64,000 bases of DNA from Histomonas meleagridis (Eukaryota > Parabasalia > Tritrichomonadida > Dientamoebidae): positions 122,129 through 186,128 of the forward strand of contig WSYJ01000059.1 in NCBI GenBank assembly GCA_020186115.1. The letters run 5' to 3'. The position numbers and the translations under genes are program-made. Numbering within the stretch: the first letter of the stretch is position 1; every line of letters begins with the position of its first letter. This document shows, piece after piece, positions 41,893 through 50,978 of the stretch. The notes beneath the pieces are model-generated. The model was not told where the DNA came from. It ran no database searches and worked only from the letters and a program-made list of their open reading frames with translations.

Positions 41893-42231
41893 TCAACTAT
41901 TAACAACGTTTTCTGAAACTTGATGTTCGATTTCAAGACGCAAGATTTTGTCAACAATATACCAAATTAAAACAAAGAATAATGTGATAACAAAAAATAA
42001 GAAAAGTATTTCGCAAAATAATGTGTTACCGCGAGGGCGAATTTCAGTGCGTATCTCGTGCTGTGTTTCCTTTAAACAGCTTGTTGTTTGAATTTTATCG
42101 ATTTCTTCAAATTCGTCTTCATAATACACTTGATTCCACTCCTCTGCTTTGTACGTTATTGGTTCCGGTGCGAAATGAACTTTTTTATCTGGTTTTTCTT
42201 TTTGTTTAACTTGATCAACCTCAAAATTCAT
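41893..42231 (-). CDS. Small tail-anchored membrane protein, 112 aa
   Basis: ATG frame of 112 codons. The N-terminal 75 residues are polar and charged (VKQKEKPDKKVHFAPEPITY; YYEDEFEEIDKIQTTSC). A single hydrophobic span follows (CEILFLFFVITLFFVLIWYI), then a short tail of about 18 residues. This fits a tail-anchored or single-pass protein facing the cytosol. The motif KVHFAPEP resembles the RVxF docking site for protein phosphatase 1 (K-V-H-F). The family is not recognised. Its promoter side has two striking palindromes at 42252-42277. Confidence 0.65.
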   Translation of the reverse strand: MNFEVDQVKQKEKPDKKVHFAPEPITYKAEEWNQVYYEDEFEEIDKIQTTSCLKETQHEIRTEIRPRGNTLFCEILFLFFVITLFFVLIWYIVDKILRLEIEHQVSENVVNS

Positions 42232-42251
42232 TTGATGATGGATTCAGTGTA

Positions 42252-42277
42252 TTGGGGTGCCCCAAAACACGTGTTTT
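42252..42277. promoter_or_regulatory. Two adjacent palindromes, 5' of the tail-anchored gene
   Basis: TTGGGGTGCCCCAA (6-bp arms, 42252-42265) overlaps AAAACACGTGTTTT (perfect 14-base palindrome with an E-box CACGTG core, 42264-42277). They lie 21 bases before ATG 42231. GC-rich palindromes are rare in this AT-rich DNA. TTGGGGCAGCCC occurs again at 44354-44365, 5' of the PDI gene. Confidence 0.4.
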
Positions 42278-42285
42278 TGAATTGA

Positions 42286-43044
42286 GACATCGGGATTTTG
42301 GGATGCCCTGTTTTTTGACGGTTTGAAATTTGAGGTGTTTTACAGATGTAAACTATAGAATATTCAATGTGGTGTGAGCGTCATCTGGAAACTGCTGAAT
42401 TATGACATCGGCATGTGCGATCGCAATAACGAAAATTTTTGGATTTTATATAAATCTTATCCACTATCATACATGATTTGACACCATGAATTTTTAAACA
42501 AATTTATCTTTAATCAAAGTATATTGATATGGTCTAGATTAGACTTTAATCTATTAGATTTAATTCTAAACTGGCAAAATCTCAATTTTTTTTAGTACTA
42601 ATATTAGATATCCAATTTATAAAATGCTTTAATAAATGCAAATTAAATTTTTTCAAGTCATTTTCAAGATAAATTTGTTTTAATAACATATCGTATACTT
42701 AAAGAATTGTTTTGTTTATGTGAAAAGTGTTTTAATTCCAATTCAGAGTTAAGTGCTTTTATAATATGATATTTGTAATTCATTTTTGAGTAAATGATTC
42801 ATTATACTACCATTTTTTATATTCATATTTGATTGATTGTCTATATTCAAAATATGGTTAAAAAATTATTTGACAATTAAAAGATTTACTACCGAAAATT
42901 TCAAATATTATCTTATTATGACATAAGAACCTAAATTGCTTTACTTGAAGATGGAAAATAGTTGCCTAGATTTGATCTTTTATTTATATATGAATTTATA
43001 AATATTAAAAAAAAAATTAATTTTATTTTACACATACAACCAGA
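42286..43044. other. Intergenic, nothing recognised
   Basis: AT-rich 760-base gap with no protein-like frame. A GGGATGCCCT near 42300 repeats the GGGxTGCCC theme of the palindrome just described. Confidence 0.5.
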
Positions 43045-43491
43045 TCATTTTTTTTTTGAAATACGAAGTGGTATTTTGTAAAAATCATCTTCATCTGAAA
43101 ACTCGATTTGTTGTGTAAAAATAAGATTTGAATCTGTTGACATTGAATGACGATCTGAACTATTTAAATCAATTTCATCGCTATACATTCCTTGGCTTTT
43201 CTGATTCCTTTTTTCTCTTAAAAGTTTAAAAAGTAAGTGTTTTTTCCATTTTTCAAATATTTTTTTCGTTATTAAATTCTGGAATAAGAGTTCACTAACA
43301 ATAAGCTCATGTTTCTGATCAATTTTGTTTGGTAATTTCTCTTTGAATTGTTTTTTATTAAATTTTTGTAAATTATTTTTTGTGCGGTGTTGCATTTTCC
43401 TTGACTTATATGTTCCATTGTCATAGCTGTGTACCAATTTTTTAAGTTCTTTAATTTCTGTGAATACATCTTCGTAATCTATTTCATTCAT
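43045..43491 (-). CDS. Hypothetical basic protein, 148 aa
   Basis: I use ATG 43491 (MNEIDYEDVFTEIKELKKLV) rather than an upstream TTG. The N-terminal helix is acidic/amphipathic. The centre is strongly basic (SRKMQHRTKNNLQKFNKKQF). Residues 85-105 form a helix KIFEKWKKHLLFKLLREKRN that could be an IQ-like or calmodulin-binding helix. The C-terminus is Ser/Asp-rich (DLNSSDRHSMSTDSN) and suits phosphorylation. No family is recognised. The next gene on the same strand starts 743 bases upstream, with its own stop 54 bases before this ATG. Confidence 0.6.
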   Translation of the reverse strand: MNEIDYEDVFTEIKELKKLVHSYDNGTYKSRKMQHRTKNNLQKFNKKQFKEKLPNKIDQKHELIVSELLFQNLITKKIFEKWKKHLLFKLLREKRNQKSQGMYSDEIDLNSSDRHSMSTDSNLIFTQQIEFSDEDDFYKIPLRISKKK

Positions 43492-43544
43492 GTAAGCAAA
43501 ATAAAATAAACTATTCAATTCAAAAAAAAGTTAAAAAATCAAAT

Positions 43545-44234
43545 TTATTCAATCACGACAGACTCTAGTTCTTCTAACTCTTGTTGAAGAGCCGCAATCG
43601 ATGGGTCGTCGAAAACTGTAAAGGTTGACGATTGAGCTGTTATTTGAGATGAAGATGATTTAATTTCGTCATTTAACTTCATTTTCAAGTTTATGAAGTT
43701 TGTTAAAATTGTAACAAGTTCCTGAGTGAAGTTTACCTTATATTTTAATTCTTCATTTGCAAATGTAAGTTGCTCTTCATCAGCTTTCTGAGTTTCTGTA
43801 TTTGCTTTATCTTGTGCACTTGCATACTTAGCTTCGCATTTAGCAATTTCAGCCTCTTTGCCTTGTGTTCGAGCTTTTTCTAATGATGCTTCGGCTTTCT
43901 TAGCAACATCACGTTGCTTGGCTGCACTTTTATTCAATGACTTAACATATTCTGACTGTTTATACATTGCAGAATATAAGTCTTTAATTTTTTGCATTTG
44001 TTTTGGAAATTCACTAAATTCTGTTAAAAAATTTTGAGTGTTATTTGCAATTTTAGTTCCTTCGTGAAAAATTGATGAGAGTGTTGATTTGAAATCAGGT
44101 TGTGAATCAATGATTTCTGTTGAAGATACACCAAAAGTAACTTTTTCACTTTCTATGATTTCGAGGGCTATTTGGCGAAGCTTTTCATATGATTTGATTA
44201 ATTTCTCGCATTCCTGGAATTTGGATTTGTACAT
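43545..44234 (-). CDS. Coiled-coil, BAR-like protein, 229 aa
   Basis: An intact ATG frame with TAAA at the stop. It is almost wholly helical: residues 1-80 (QECEKLIKSYEKLRQIALEI), residues 85-160 a charged Ala-rich helix (KSAAKQRDVAKKAEASLEKA), then a third long helix (ELKYKVNFTQELVTILTNFI). Three long helices of this length and charge pattern are typical of BAR-domain proteins that bind and bend membranes, which trichomonads have in number. The acidic end (LQQELEELESVVIE) is unusual. This assignment rests on shape; a generic coiled coil is the alternative. Confidence 0.65.
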   Translation of the reverse strand: MYKSKFQECEKLIKSYEKLRQIALEIIESEKVTFGVSSTEIIDSQPDFKSTLSSIFHEGTKIANNTQNFLTEFSEFPKQMQKIKDLYSAMYKQSEYVKSLNKSAAKQRDVAKKAEASLEKARTQGKEAEIAKCEAKYASAQDKANTETQKADEEQLTFANEELKYKVNFTQELVTILTNFINLKMKLNDEIKSSSSQITAQSSTFTVFDDPSIAALQQELEELESVVIE

Positions 44235-44385
44235 TTTAAATTATTTTTAATGTCCAGTGTCACTTTTTATTTTTTGATTTCTTCACATAAGTTATAATAT
44301 GTTATAATAAACTTTTCAAAAAGTTAGAAACGTTTTCAAGACAAAAAAAAAAATTGGGGCAGCCCGAACAAATATATTTAAACGG

Positions 44386-44390
44386 TCACT
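44386..44390 (+). promoter_or_regulatory. Initiator-like TCACT before the PDI gene
   Basis: TCACT fits the trichomonad Inr TCAY(T/A) and lies 15 bases before ATG 44406. It is directly preceded by AAACGG, a Myb-like word. Spacing agrees with the short leaders of trichomonad mRNAs. Confidence 0.45.
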
Positions 44391-44405
44391 GACCACCAAT
44401 TAACA

Positions 44406-45818
44406 ATGTTTCTTTGTTTCTTCTTTTACTCAATTTCTTCAAAAGCAGTCAAAGCAGGAAACAAAAACTTTATTACCACAGTCAAGAAGAATCCATATTC
44501 CGTTGTCCTCTTCACAAGTCCACATTGTTTTCAATGTAGAAGAATCATTTCAACCATGGATGACCTCTCTGTGAAATACAATAGAAAGGTTGGCATGGTG
44601 TTTGTTGATGTTACTGAATCACAAGAGATTGTTTCCAAATATGGTATTCAATTTTCTCCACAAATTGTTATTTTCCATCACGATGTTCTTATTAAAAAAT
44701 ACTACGGAGAATGGAACCTTCATTCATTAACGAATCTATGTGAAAAACTCCTTTCTTCCGATATTACATATCTTAACAGCACCTTTGATGTCTTCAAATT
44801 CCAACACAAAGGTCGTGCCAACCTTATTCTTTCTTCAGACTTAGCTAATCAAGCCGACAAAATTCTTTTCAAATATGGGGGCGCATTTCACATTGGCGTT
44901 ATTGACAATGATTCCATTCTTGAGCAACTTGACATACCCAATTCTATCATTACACGACCAAAGGAATCTTTTACACATGAAATCACCAATATTGATAATG
45001 AAGATTTAATTGAATTATCCACAACACCATTTGTCCACGTGAAAAACGCCGAAATTGCTGGTTCATCCACCACTCCCAACACACTTTTTGCACTTATTGA
45101 TTGTAGTGATGAATCACATATTTATGAGACGATTCGCCGAATGAAGTTAGCGCGCGAACATTTTGGCCAAAACATTTCCTTCCAATACTGCGACTTCTTT
45201 ACCTGCGAAACCATATCGAAGCAAATCGGCATCATCAGTTATGCACAGCCCGTATTTCTTCTCAATATTAAGACTCCAAATGGACAGCAAATGCTTGAGC
45301 CATTCCGCAAAGTCATAAATAAGCCACCAGAACTTCTTCGCTGGCTTCGCTCACGTATTGAAGGCGTTCCAGAAGAAGAAATCGAAGAAGCTGCTGCTGA
45401 AGAAAGCGAAGAAGAAAAAGAAGAGAAAATCGAACTCCCGATTTTACATGGAAATGAATTCATGATAAAGGCACTTAACCCTAACATCGACGCAGTGCTA
45501 TTCGTAGCTAACGATGACATGCCAATGTACCAGCAGACGAAGAAGAGATTGTACCAAATGATGAAATTGTTCGAGCCGCTGAAAACCGTAAAATTCTTTG
45601 AATTCGATCCCGAGGAAAATGTGCCAGGGCTGAATATGCCTATGTCCGGTTTGCCACAAGTATCAGTGTGGCCAGCTTCAAAGGAATATAACGGAAGCTC
45701 ATTCACAGCTTGCACGACGTTGCAAAATATATTGGAAAATTTGTTGAAGTTGATAAAAACAGAAGTAAGTGATGAACTGGCTGCAGAAATGATGGAGCAA
45801 CTACAGGGAATGGAATAA
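44406..45818 (+). CDS. PDI-like ER thioredoxin-fold protein, 470 aa
   Basis: ATG frame ending TAA-A. A short hydrophobic N-terminus (MFLCFFFYSISS) acts as signal peptide. The first thioredoxin domain (about 15-120) has the redox motif C41-F-Q-C44 in the context LFTSPHCFQCRRI, with the cis-Pro loop at GIQFSPQIVIF. A redox-inactive thioredoxin-like domain follows (LFALIDCSDESHIYETIRRM). After an acidic stretch (EEAAAEESEEEKEEKIE) a further thioredoxin-like domain completes it (DAVLFVANDDMPMY; SGLPQVSVWPASKEY). No C-terminal KDEL is seen (it ends MEQLQGME). Role by family: disulfide formation or shuffling in the secretory pathway. The codons are richer in C than those of its neighbours, indicating high expression. 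CFQC replaces the common CGHC, which should alter the redox potential. Confidence 0.75.
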   Translation: MFLCFFFYSISSKAVKAGNKNFITTVKKNPYSVVLFTSPHCFQCRRIISTMDDLSVKYNRKVGMVFVDVTESQEIVSKYGIQFSPQIVIFHHDVLIKKYYGEWNLHSLTNLCEKLLSSDITYLNSTFDVFKFQHKGRANLILSSDLANQADKILFKYGGAFHIGVIDNDSILEQLDIPNSIITRPKESFTHEITNIDNEDLIELSTTPFVHVKNAEIAGSSTTPNTLFALIDCSDESHIYETIRRMKLAREHFGQNISFQYCDFFTCETISKQIGIISYAQPVFLLNIKTPNGQQMLEPFRKVINKPPELLRWLRSRIEGVPEEEIEEAAAEESEEEKEEKIELPILHGNEFMIKALNPNIDAVLFVANDDMPMYQQTKKRLYQMMKLFEPLKTVKFFEFDPEENVPGLNMPMSGLPQVSVWPASKEYNGSSFTACTTLQNILENLLKLIKTEVSDELAAEMMEQLQGME

Positions 45819-46299
45819 AAGTACAGAGTTAAATAAAAGCTTTTATTTTATGTTGTTTAAGTCTCTTTGATACATTAACAAATGTGTGATTTGCTAAAAA
45901 TTTGAATTTTTTTTAATATTTTCTAATTTTTAATATCTGTATGTGAAAAAATAAACTCAATGCTTGATTGGATTCTTTAGAGAATTTAAAAAATTTAAAA
46001 ATTTGAATTGATCATTTAGCCGAATTTATAAATTGAATATGCAAATTATTAACCAAAGGATCTTTACTTTTTTGAGATAAGTTATAGAAGTTATTTTTCT
46101 TTGCGCGTTTTTAACGAAAGCGAAAGATTTTATCTGTACGTTAAAAATCTTTTCAATTTCCTGATATTTACATAAAAGTGCCTTCTGCGTTAACGTCCGA
46201 TAATTTGGATTTTTCTATCGTTTATTATCTCTTTCAAATTTGAAAGAGGTTAGAGGTTTGGAACGTTTTAAATCGCTGTCACTTTTGAAAAAGAGCGAA
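45819..46299. other. Intergenic; promoter of the PH-domain gene
   Basis: AT-rich. A hairpin-like CGCGTTTTTAACG...GCG lies at about 46105-46125. TCACT at 46279-46283, 16 bases before ATG 46300, is a good initiator candidate. Confidence 0.4.
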
Positions 46300-47577
46300 A
46301 TGTCTGTTGCAAAACTTCTTCGGACAACCAATTTAAGAACACTGACGCGAGCTCTTAAGGTATATAGCTCCTACTTTGTTAGTTGTACAGATGAAGTTTT
46401 TGATAATTTTTCTGATTATTTTCCGTTTTATATGTTTGTATTAAATCACAGATCTTCATTATCAATTGCTTATTGTGATCTCTCAGAACGCTTAGTTCAG
46501 GAAGTTACACATTACGGACCAAATATTAATGCAAAATCAATTAATCCAATTCTCACATATTTTTATCATTGCTTTGAAGCCTCAAATTCTGGGTTCAAGG
46601 TTGATTCCTTTGTTGCGCACACTTTTGATCCATCAGATACAATTTCCGCTATAATTTCAATTTTTTCAACAGCATCTTCAAAAGATTACCTTGAACCACT
46701 ATTAAAAATTCTTGCTGTTTCCAAAAGCACCAAGATTCTTTCACTTATTAATAAATATCAGGCCGATGTCGCACAAATAATAATTGAAAAATCCGATGAA
46801 ATGATTCAAATTTGTCTTCAATGTCTTCTTTCTCTTGTTCATGACATTACATCTTTTATTGCCAAGATTTTAAGCGGTGTTGTTACAGCAAAACCCATTC
46901 TCATAAATCATCTCCTGCCATATGTTGGTTTTATCCAAGCTAAAATTTCTCAATGTCCCGACCTCAAAGGTCTTAACACAAGAATTATTGAATATCTTTA
47001 CAAGCAGAAACTTCCACCTCCACCACCTGATAATTTATCTGCGCCACTTTCTCGAATCCTTCTCGATCAAGACATCTTTGGTAAGCAAGCAAATGTCAGT
47101 GAATTCAACCAAATTATTTCTGCTAAGCCAAAGAAGTCAACTACATATTCAAATGCAATGAGTCTATCAAAACGCCTTGATAAGTTTAATAATAGCGCTC
47201 CTCAACCAACAGAGCCAGCCAAGCAGGAAGTAGCTCCAGTACAGCCCGAGCAGCCTGTGAAAGAGGTTCTCGAAGCATCAGCATTCAAACTCGGCGGTTT
47301 TCAAAGAAATACTTGGCAAAACCGCTTCTTCCAATTTTATCCTAGCAACCGCTGTTTGGTGTGGAGATCGAAAAAGGGAACTCCCGACATAAAAGGATTA
47401 TTGCTATTCGACTCAACAATTAAAGTTGATAAAGAACTAAAAGGAATCAAAGGAAAACAATATGTAATGACTATATCAATTGGAAAAAAGGCACGCGAAA
47501 TTGCATTTCAAACAGGAGAAGAATTGGAAAGATGGTATAACGCGTTCAAGGCTTCTATAGTGAATAAGAATACATAA
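46300..47577 (+). CDS. Helical-repeat protein with C-terminal PH domain, 425 aa
   Basis: I start at ATG 46300 (MSVAKLLRTTNLRTLTRALK); the open frame runs 20 codons further upstream but without ATG. Residues 1-260 are alpha-helical with HEAT/ARM-like periodicity (LEPLLKILAVSKSTKILSLI; LCLLSLVHDIT-type helices). A Pro-rich linker (KLPPPPPDNL, then EPAKQEVAPVQPEQPVKE) leads to a PH domain at about 328-420: FKLGGFQRNTWQNRFFQFYP, CLVWRSKKGT, YVMTISIGKKAREIAF and the terminal helix with conserved Trp, ELERWYNAFKASI. PH domains bind phosphoinositides or proteins at membranes. The protein is therefore likely a membrane-recruited scaffold, possibly linked to small GTPase signalling. Stop TAAA. Confidence 0.75.
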   Translation: MSVAKLLRTTNLRTLTRALKVYSSYFVSCTDEVFDNFSDYFPFYMFVLNHRSSLSIAYCDLSERLVQEVTHYGPNINAKSINPILTYFYHCFEASNSGFKVDSFVAHTFDPSDTISAIISIFSTASSKDYLEPLLKILAVSKSTKILSLINKYQADVAQIIIEKSDEMIQICLQCLLSLVHDITSFIAKILSGVVTAKPILINHLLPYVGFIQAKISQCPDLKGLNTRIIEYLYKQKLPPPPPDNLSAPLSRILLDQDIFGKQANVSEFNQIISAKPKKSTTYSNAMSLSKRLDKFNNSAPQPTEPAKQEVAPVQPEQPVKEVLEASAFKLGGFQRNTWQNRFFQFYPSNRCLVWRSKKGTPDIKGLLLFDSTIKVDKELKGIKGKQYVMTISIGKKAREIAFQTGEELERWYNAFKASIVNKNT

Positions 47578-47983
47578 ATAAAACTATGATTTGTGATAAT
47601 TTAAATTTTGGTTCAAAAATTGAATATAAAATAATCGTTTGCTATTCAATTAGCTGTCAATTTCACTATCGGCCAAACGCATCACATTAGCAATAACTTC
47701 GGTCACAAGCCTTCATTTGACTATAAAGATTTGACTAAAAAAAATCGTCAATCATATTAAGTTATATAAGAAACGAAGAGTCTTATTATTATCGAAAAGA
47801 ATACCATTAGTGGATTGAATAAAATATATTTGTTGTGTTTTAAATATAAAGATGATCTTCATCTGATGTCTTCAATCAGATTTATTATTAATTTCAATAA
47901 TGTGTAAGCAAAAGTAAACATGATTCGAAACTCCGAAATTGGAACACTCCAAACAAAACGAAAATTTAGACAGAAAAACAGAT
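47578..47983. other. Intergenic between convergent genes
   Basis: AT-rich, no ORF; contains ACTATCGGCC at about 47665. Nothing else noted. Confidence 0.45.
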
Positions 47984-49288
47984 TTAATTGAATATATTCC
48001 TTATCATCTTGAGCACGCCTGTTTGCGGCTCTCCATAAGGTGTGTCGACCAACTTCTGATATTCTTTCATTGTTCCACGAACGAATTTTGCGATTCCGGG
48101 CGTTTCGTTTAGCACTTGGCTAATTTCCTTATTTGTTTTTGCCTTTTCCAAGAACATTTCCAACATCTTTATGCAGCACGGCGACAATATTCTATTTTTG
48201 CGATCTTCGGCAATGTCAATGATAACTGGTGTATAGCATCCAACTATTTTAATAGCAAACTGTAGATGTGTTAGTCCGACTTCAACAAACTTTAAAAAGG
48301 CAGAATGAAGAAATGTCGAATATGGAAATTGAACCACAATATGTATTAAAAGTTGTGGCATTGATGATTGTAGTAATAGCTCGAAGCTAAGAGGCGCGAT
48401 AGTAAGCATCTTGGTTATAAATGTTAACGCAGAAACGCGATACGCAAGTAATCGGTCAAATTGTTCCATCAAAATATCGACGGCGGTTTGGAACAGCTTT
48501 TTGAGAAGGAAAACCGCTGTTTTTTGTGATGTAATTGCAGAGATTGAATCCCAGCGAGCTGAGCGAATAAAAGATGGCTCGTTGGGAAATGCTTGACTAA
48601 GTGAGTCAACAACATGCTCACTTTGGAAGGATTCAACCATTATTGGATTATCACAACATTTTCCAATTAATTTATAAAAACAAAGACATCTAATATATAT
48701 ACTGTCTTTATATTTGTTGGCCTCTTGGGATTCATATGAAAAATCAATTTTATCAAGTTCACGAAGAAGATATTCTGAAAATCCCATTTCATTAAGCCAC
48801 TTCTGAGTGAGTTCATATTTGGGATCAGCAGAACATATGGTCTCAAAGAAGTTGAAGACGCCCGGATTTTCACAATATTTAAGCAGATGATAGATGAAGC
48901 CGCATGATTCAGTTGCTTGCTCTGGAAGATTTGTTAAAAGCGTAAGAGTTAAAGAAGATAAGCGCCCTATTGTAAATTGAGGCACAGATTCCTTAGATAA
49001 TATTTCTAAAGCTGTATTTTGAAATGAAGAATCATCAAGTATAGGCTTGAGAATTTGTGGATTTCCAAGAGAAAGAATAGCATAGGCATTTGTAGAAACG
49101 ACACTTTTTTCATCTTTAAATGCATAATTTAGGATATCATGAGAATGAGCAACAAGATAATCAATAACTGAAGAAAACCCAATTCTTGCTGATTTACTAA
49201 TGTACCCGAGTGACAGCACATCATGTATGTCTGTGCTTGTATCGGAAACCATTTCTTGGAGTTCTGGAGTGAGGAAACTTTGTAACAT
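47984..49288 (-). CDS. Alpha-solenoid (ARM/HEAT-like) protein, 434 aa
   Basis: An intact ATG frame with TAAA at the stop. The whole length reads as paired amphipathic helices (for example SSVIDYLVAHSHDILNYAFK, AYAILSLGNPQILKPILD, LLAYRVSALTFITKMLTIAP, PYSTFLHSAFLKFVEVGLTH). There is no signal peptide or membrane span. The arrangement resembles phosphatase regulatory subunits of the SAPS/PP6R or PP4R3 type, but no diagnostic motif is visible, so I leave it unnamed. The gene is convergent with the PH-domain gene, 406 bases away. Confidence 0.7.
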   Translation of the reverse strand: MLQSFLTPELQEMVSDTSTDIHDVLSLGYISKSARIGFSSVIDYLVAHSHDILNYAFKDEKSVVSTNAYAILSLGNPQILKPILDDSSFQNTALEILSKESVPQFTIGRLSSLTLTLLTNLPEQATESCGFIYHLLKYCENPGVFNFFETICSADPKYELTQKWLNEMGFSEYLLRELDKIDFSYESQEANKYKDSIYIRCLCFYKLIGKCCDNPIMVESFQSEHVVDSLSQAFPNEPSFIRSARWDSISAITSQKTAVFLLKKLFQTAVDILMEQFDRLLAYRVSALTFITKMLTIAPLSFELLLQSSMPQLLIHIVVQFPYSTFLHSAFLKFVEVGLTHLQFAIKIVGCYTPVIIDIAEDRKNRILSPCCIKMLEMFLEKAKTNKEISQVLNETPGIAKFVRGTMKEYQKLVDTPYGEPQTGVLKMIRNIFN

Positions 49289-50192
49289 CTTGATATTTTT
49301 ATATCACATTTCAGCAACTAAAGCACGAAAAAATAGCGGTTTTAATGTAAAGCACTTAAAAAGCTGAACTGTTTGCAAAATGGTAAAAATGTCTTGTAAT
49401 AAAATCAAGATATACATCATTATTCATTGAATACCACGAAGAAATTTGGCAAAATGTTTAAGCATTTTTCAAAAAATTATATAATTAGATATGATCCTTC
49501 TCAATAATGAAATTGTTTGTTTATATAAAGCAATTTTATTGTTGTATGATAAAGAAGATATCAAAATTGATTATTAGTCAATAAACTCTTATTTAAATAT
49601 GCAAGTTTTTTATATAAGAAAGTATTGATTTTCTTAACATAATAAAAACCGAATAGACATAAATAATCGATTTTATTATTTGTATTGATTTTCTGGTTTA
49701 TTAAGAAATGTAAGCTTCGATTTGCCGATACAGTCAAATGGTTTGTGTTTAAATGCGAAAATGCCATTTTTACGATCAAGACCAATTACTCATTCAATTT
49801 TCAATATGTCAAAAATAAATCATTCAAAAAATGCCAGCTCGCTTGGAACCAAACACGTGAATACTACAGAATCTTTCCTAAAACATGATATTATATACAT
49901 AATGGAAGAAGATAATATTTAGTGAACATGTATCATCATTAATATCTATATTTTATGCAGTGTTTATAACATATGTTTTTTCAATCACTCAACAACTTAT
50001 CTAGCGAACACATGTATTGTTACTGTTGGGAATGTCTATTGTATAATCTGATTATTATTAAGTGGTTTTATTGAAGATTTCTTCGAGTAATAAAAATTAA
50101 AATCCAAAATTTTGTAAAACTTATTAACGGTTTGATGTCATTTTTTTGCTTCGAGCACTTTTCAAACAAACTTCAAATCTAATTTTTTTTAA
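49289..50192. other. Intergenic; divergent promoters
   Basis: AT-rich 900-base gap between divergent genes. TTAACGGTTTGATG at about 50127-50140 stands roughly 55 bases before ATG 50193. The small overlapping ORFs at 49561-49922 have no protein-like pattern. Confidence 0.45.
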
Positions 50193-50978
50193 ATGCTGAT
50201 ACACATAGTCGATTTTCAAAATATAGATACAGAAGTAGAAATAGAAGAAGGAATGACAGTTATGCAGCTCCTGGAATATATTCAGAACACATTTTCAATT
50301 GATACATCTCATTCCGTTCTCATTCAAAATGGAAAAGAGCTCGAATTTAACGAAAAGCTCACACATGAAATGTTCGAAGAAGAAAATTCACTTGTTGTTT
50401 ATCATTGCAAAGTTTTCCCAGAAAAATCATTTCCAAAAGTTAATCGTGCCTTTAATTTTAAAGCTAGTAAATATCAAGAATACTTCAGCAATCCTAAGTA
50501 TGGTGGCATTGATGGTTCATCTGTGTATGATTTTAATAGTAGAAATCACCAACATTTTAATTTCACATATGGCAATCGTTTAGGAGGAACCCAATTTGGT
50601 ACCAATGGGCCAATGTTTACAAATCCACCATTTGGAAATCCACCATTTGCCAATGGACCACCATTTGGAAATAACCTATTTGGCAATGGCCCCCAATTTG
50701 GTGGTGGTGGCGGCGGTATGCCATTTGGTTACGCTCGACGCACCAACTTCATGCCGTACCATCCATATCAATTTAACTTTAATCATAACAATGATGAAGA
50801 CGAATATGATGCTGATGAGCCACAAATTCCACATATCAATTATAATGACAACGAACAAGAGGATATAGAACATCTTGTTGGACTTGGGTTCGACAGACTC
50901 TTGGCCATCCAAATATACGAAGCATGTGATAGGAACGTTGGAGCTGCCGAAGACATTTTGCGCAGAATGGCCGAGTAA
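50193..50978 (+). CDS. UBL-UBA ubiquitin shuttle-type protein, 261 aa
   Basis: ATG frame with TAA-A. Residues 1-75 form a ubiquitin-like domain (MLIHIVDFQNIDTEVEIEEG; VMQLLEYIQN; HSVLIQNGKELEFNEKL; ENSLVVYHCK). The middle (about 130-205) is of low complexity, rich in Asn/Pro/Phe/Gly with repeats of NPPFGN/NGPPFG. The C-terminus (residues 223-261) is a UBA domain (EDIEHLVGLGFDRLLAIQIY, then EACDRNVGAAEDIL) with the MGF-like loop GLGF. UBL plus UBA is the architecture of Rad23/Dsk2/Ddi1 shuttle factors, which carry ubiquitinated proteins to the proteasome. The Phe/Gly/Asn-rich linker replaces the second UBA or STI1 repeats of typical Rad23/ubiquilin, so it is a minimal variant. Confidence 0.8.
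   Translation: MLIHIVDFQNIDTEVEIEEGMTVMQLLEYIQNTFSIDTSHSVLIQNGKELEFNEKLTHEMFEEENSLVVYHCKVFPEKSFPKVNRAFNFKASKYQEYFSNPKYGGIDGSSVYDFNSRNHQHFNFTYGNRLGGTQFGTNGPMFTNPPFGNPPFANGPPFGNNLFGNGPQFGGGGGGMPFGYARRTNFMPYHPYQFNFNHNNDEDEYDADEPQIPHINYNDNEQEDIEHLVGLGFDRLLAIQIYEACDRNVGAAEDILRRMAE

Noticed and set aside
48267-48275. ACTAACACA on the minus strand, resembling the trichomonad intron 3' motif
   Set aside because: It lies within an intact coding frame (GLTHLQFAIK) and no GTATGT partner or frame break is present.
49561-49922. Overlapping small ORFs on both strands
   Set aside because: They overlap each other in several frames and none has a protein-like pattern.
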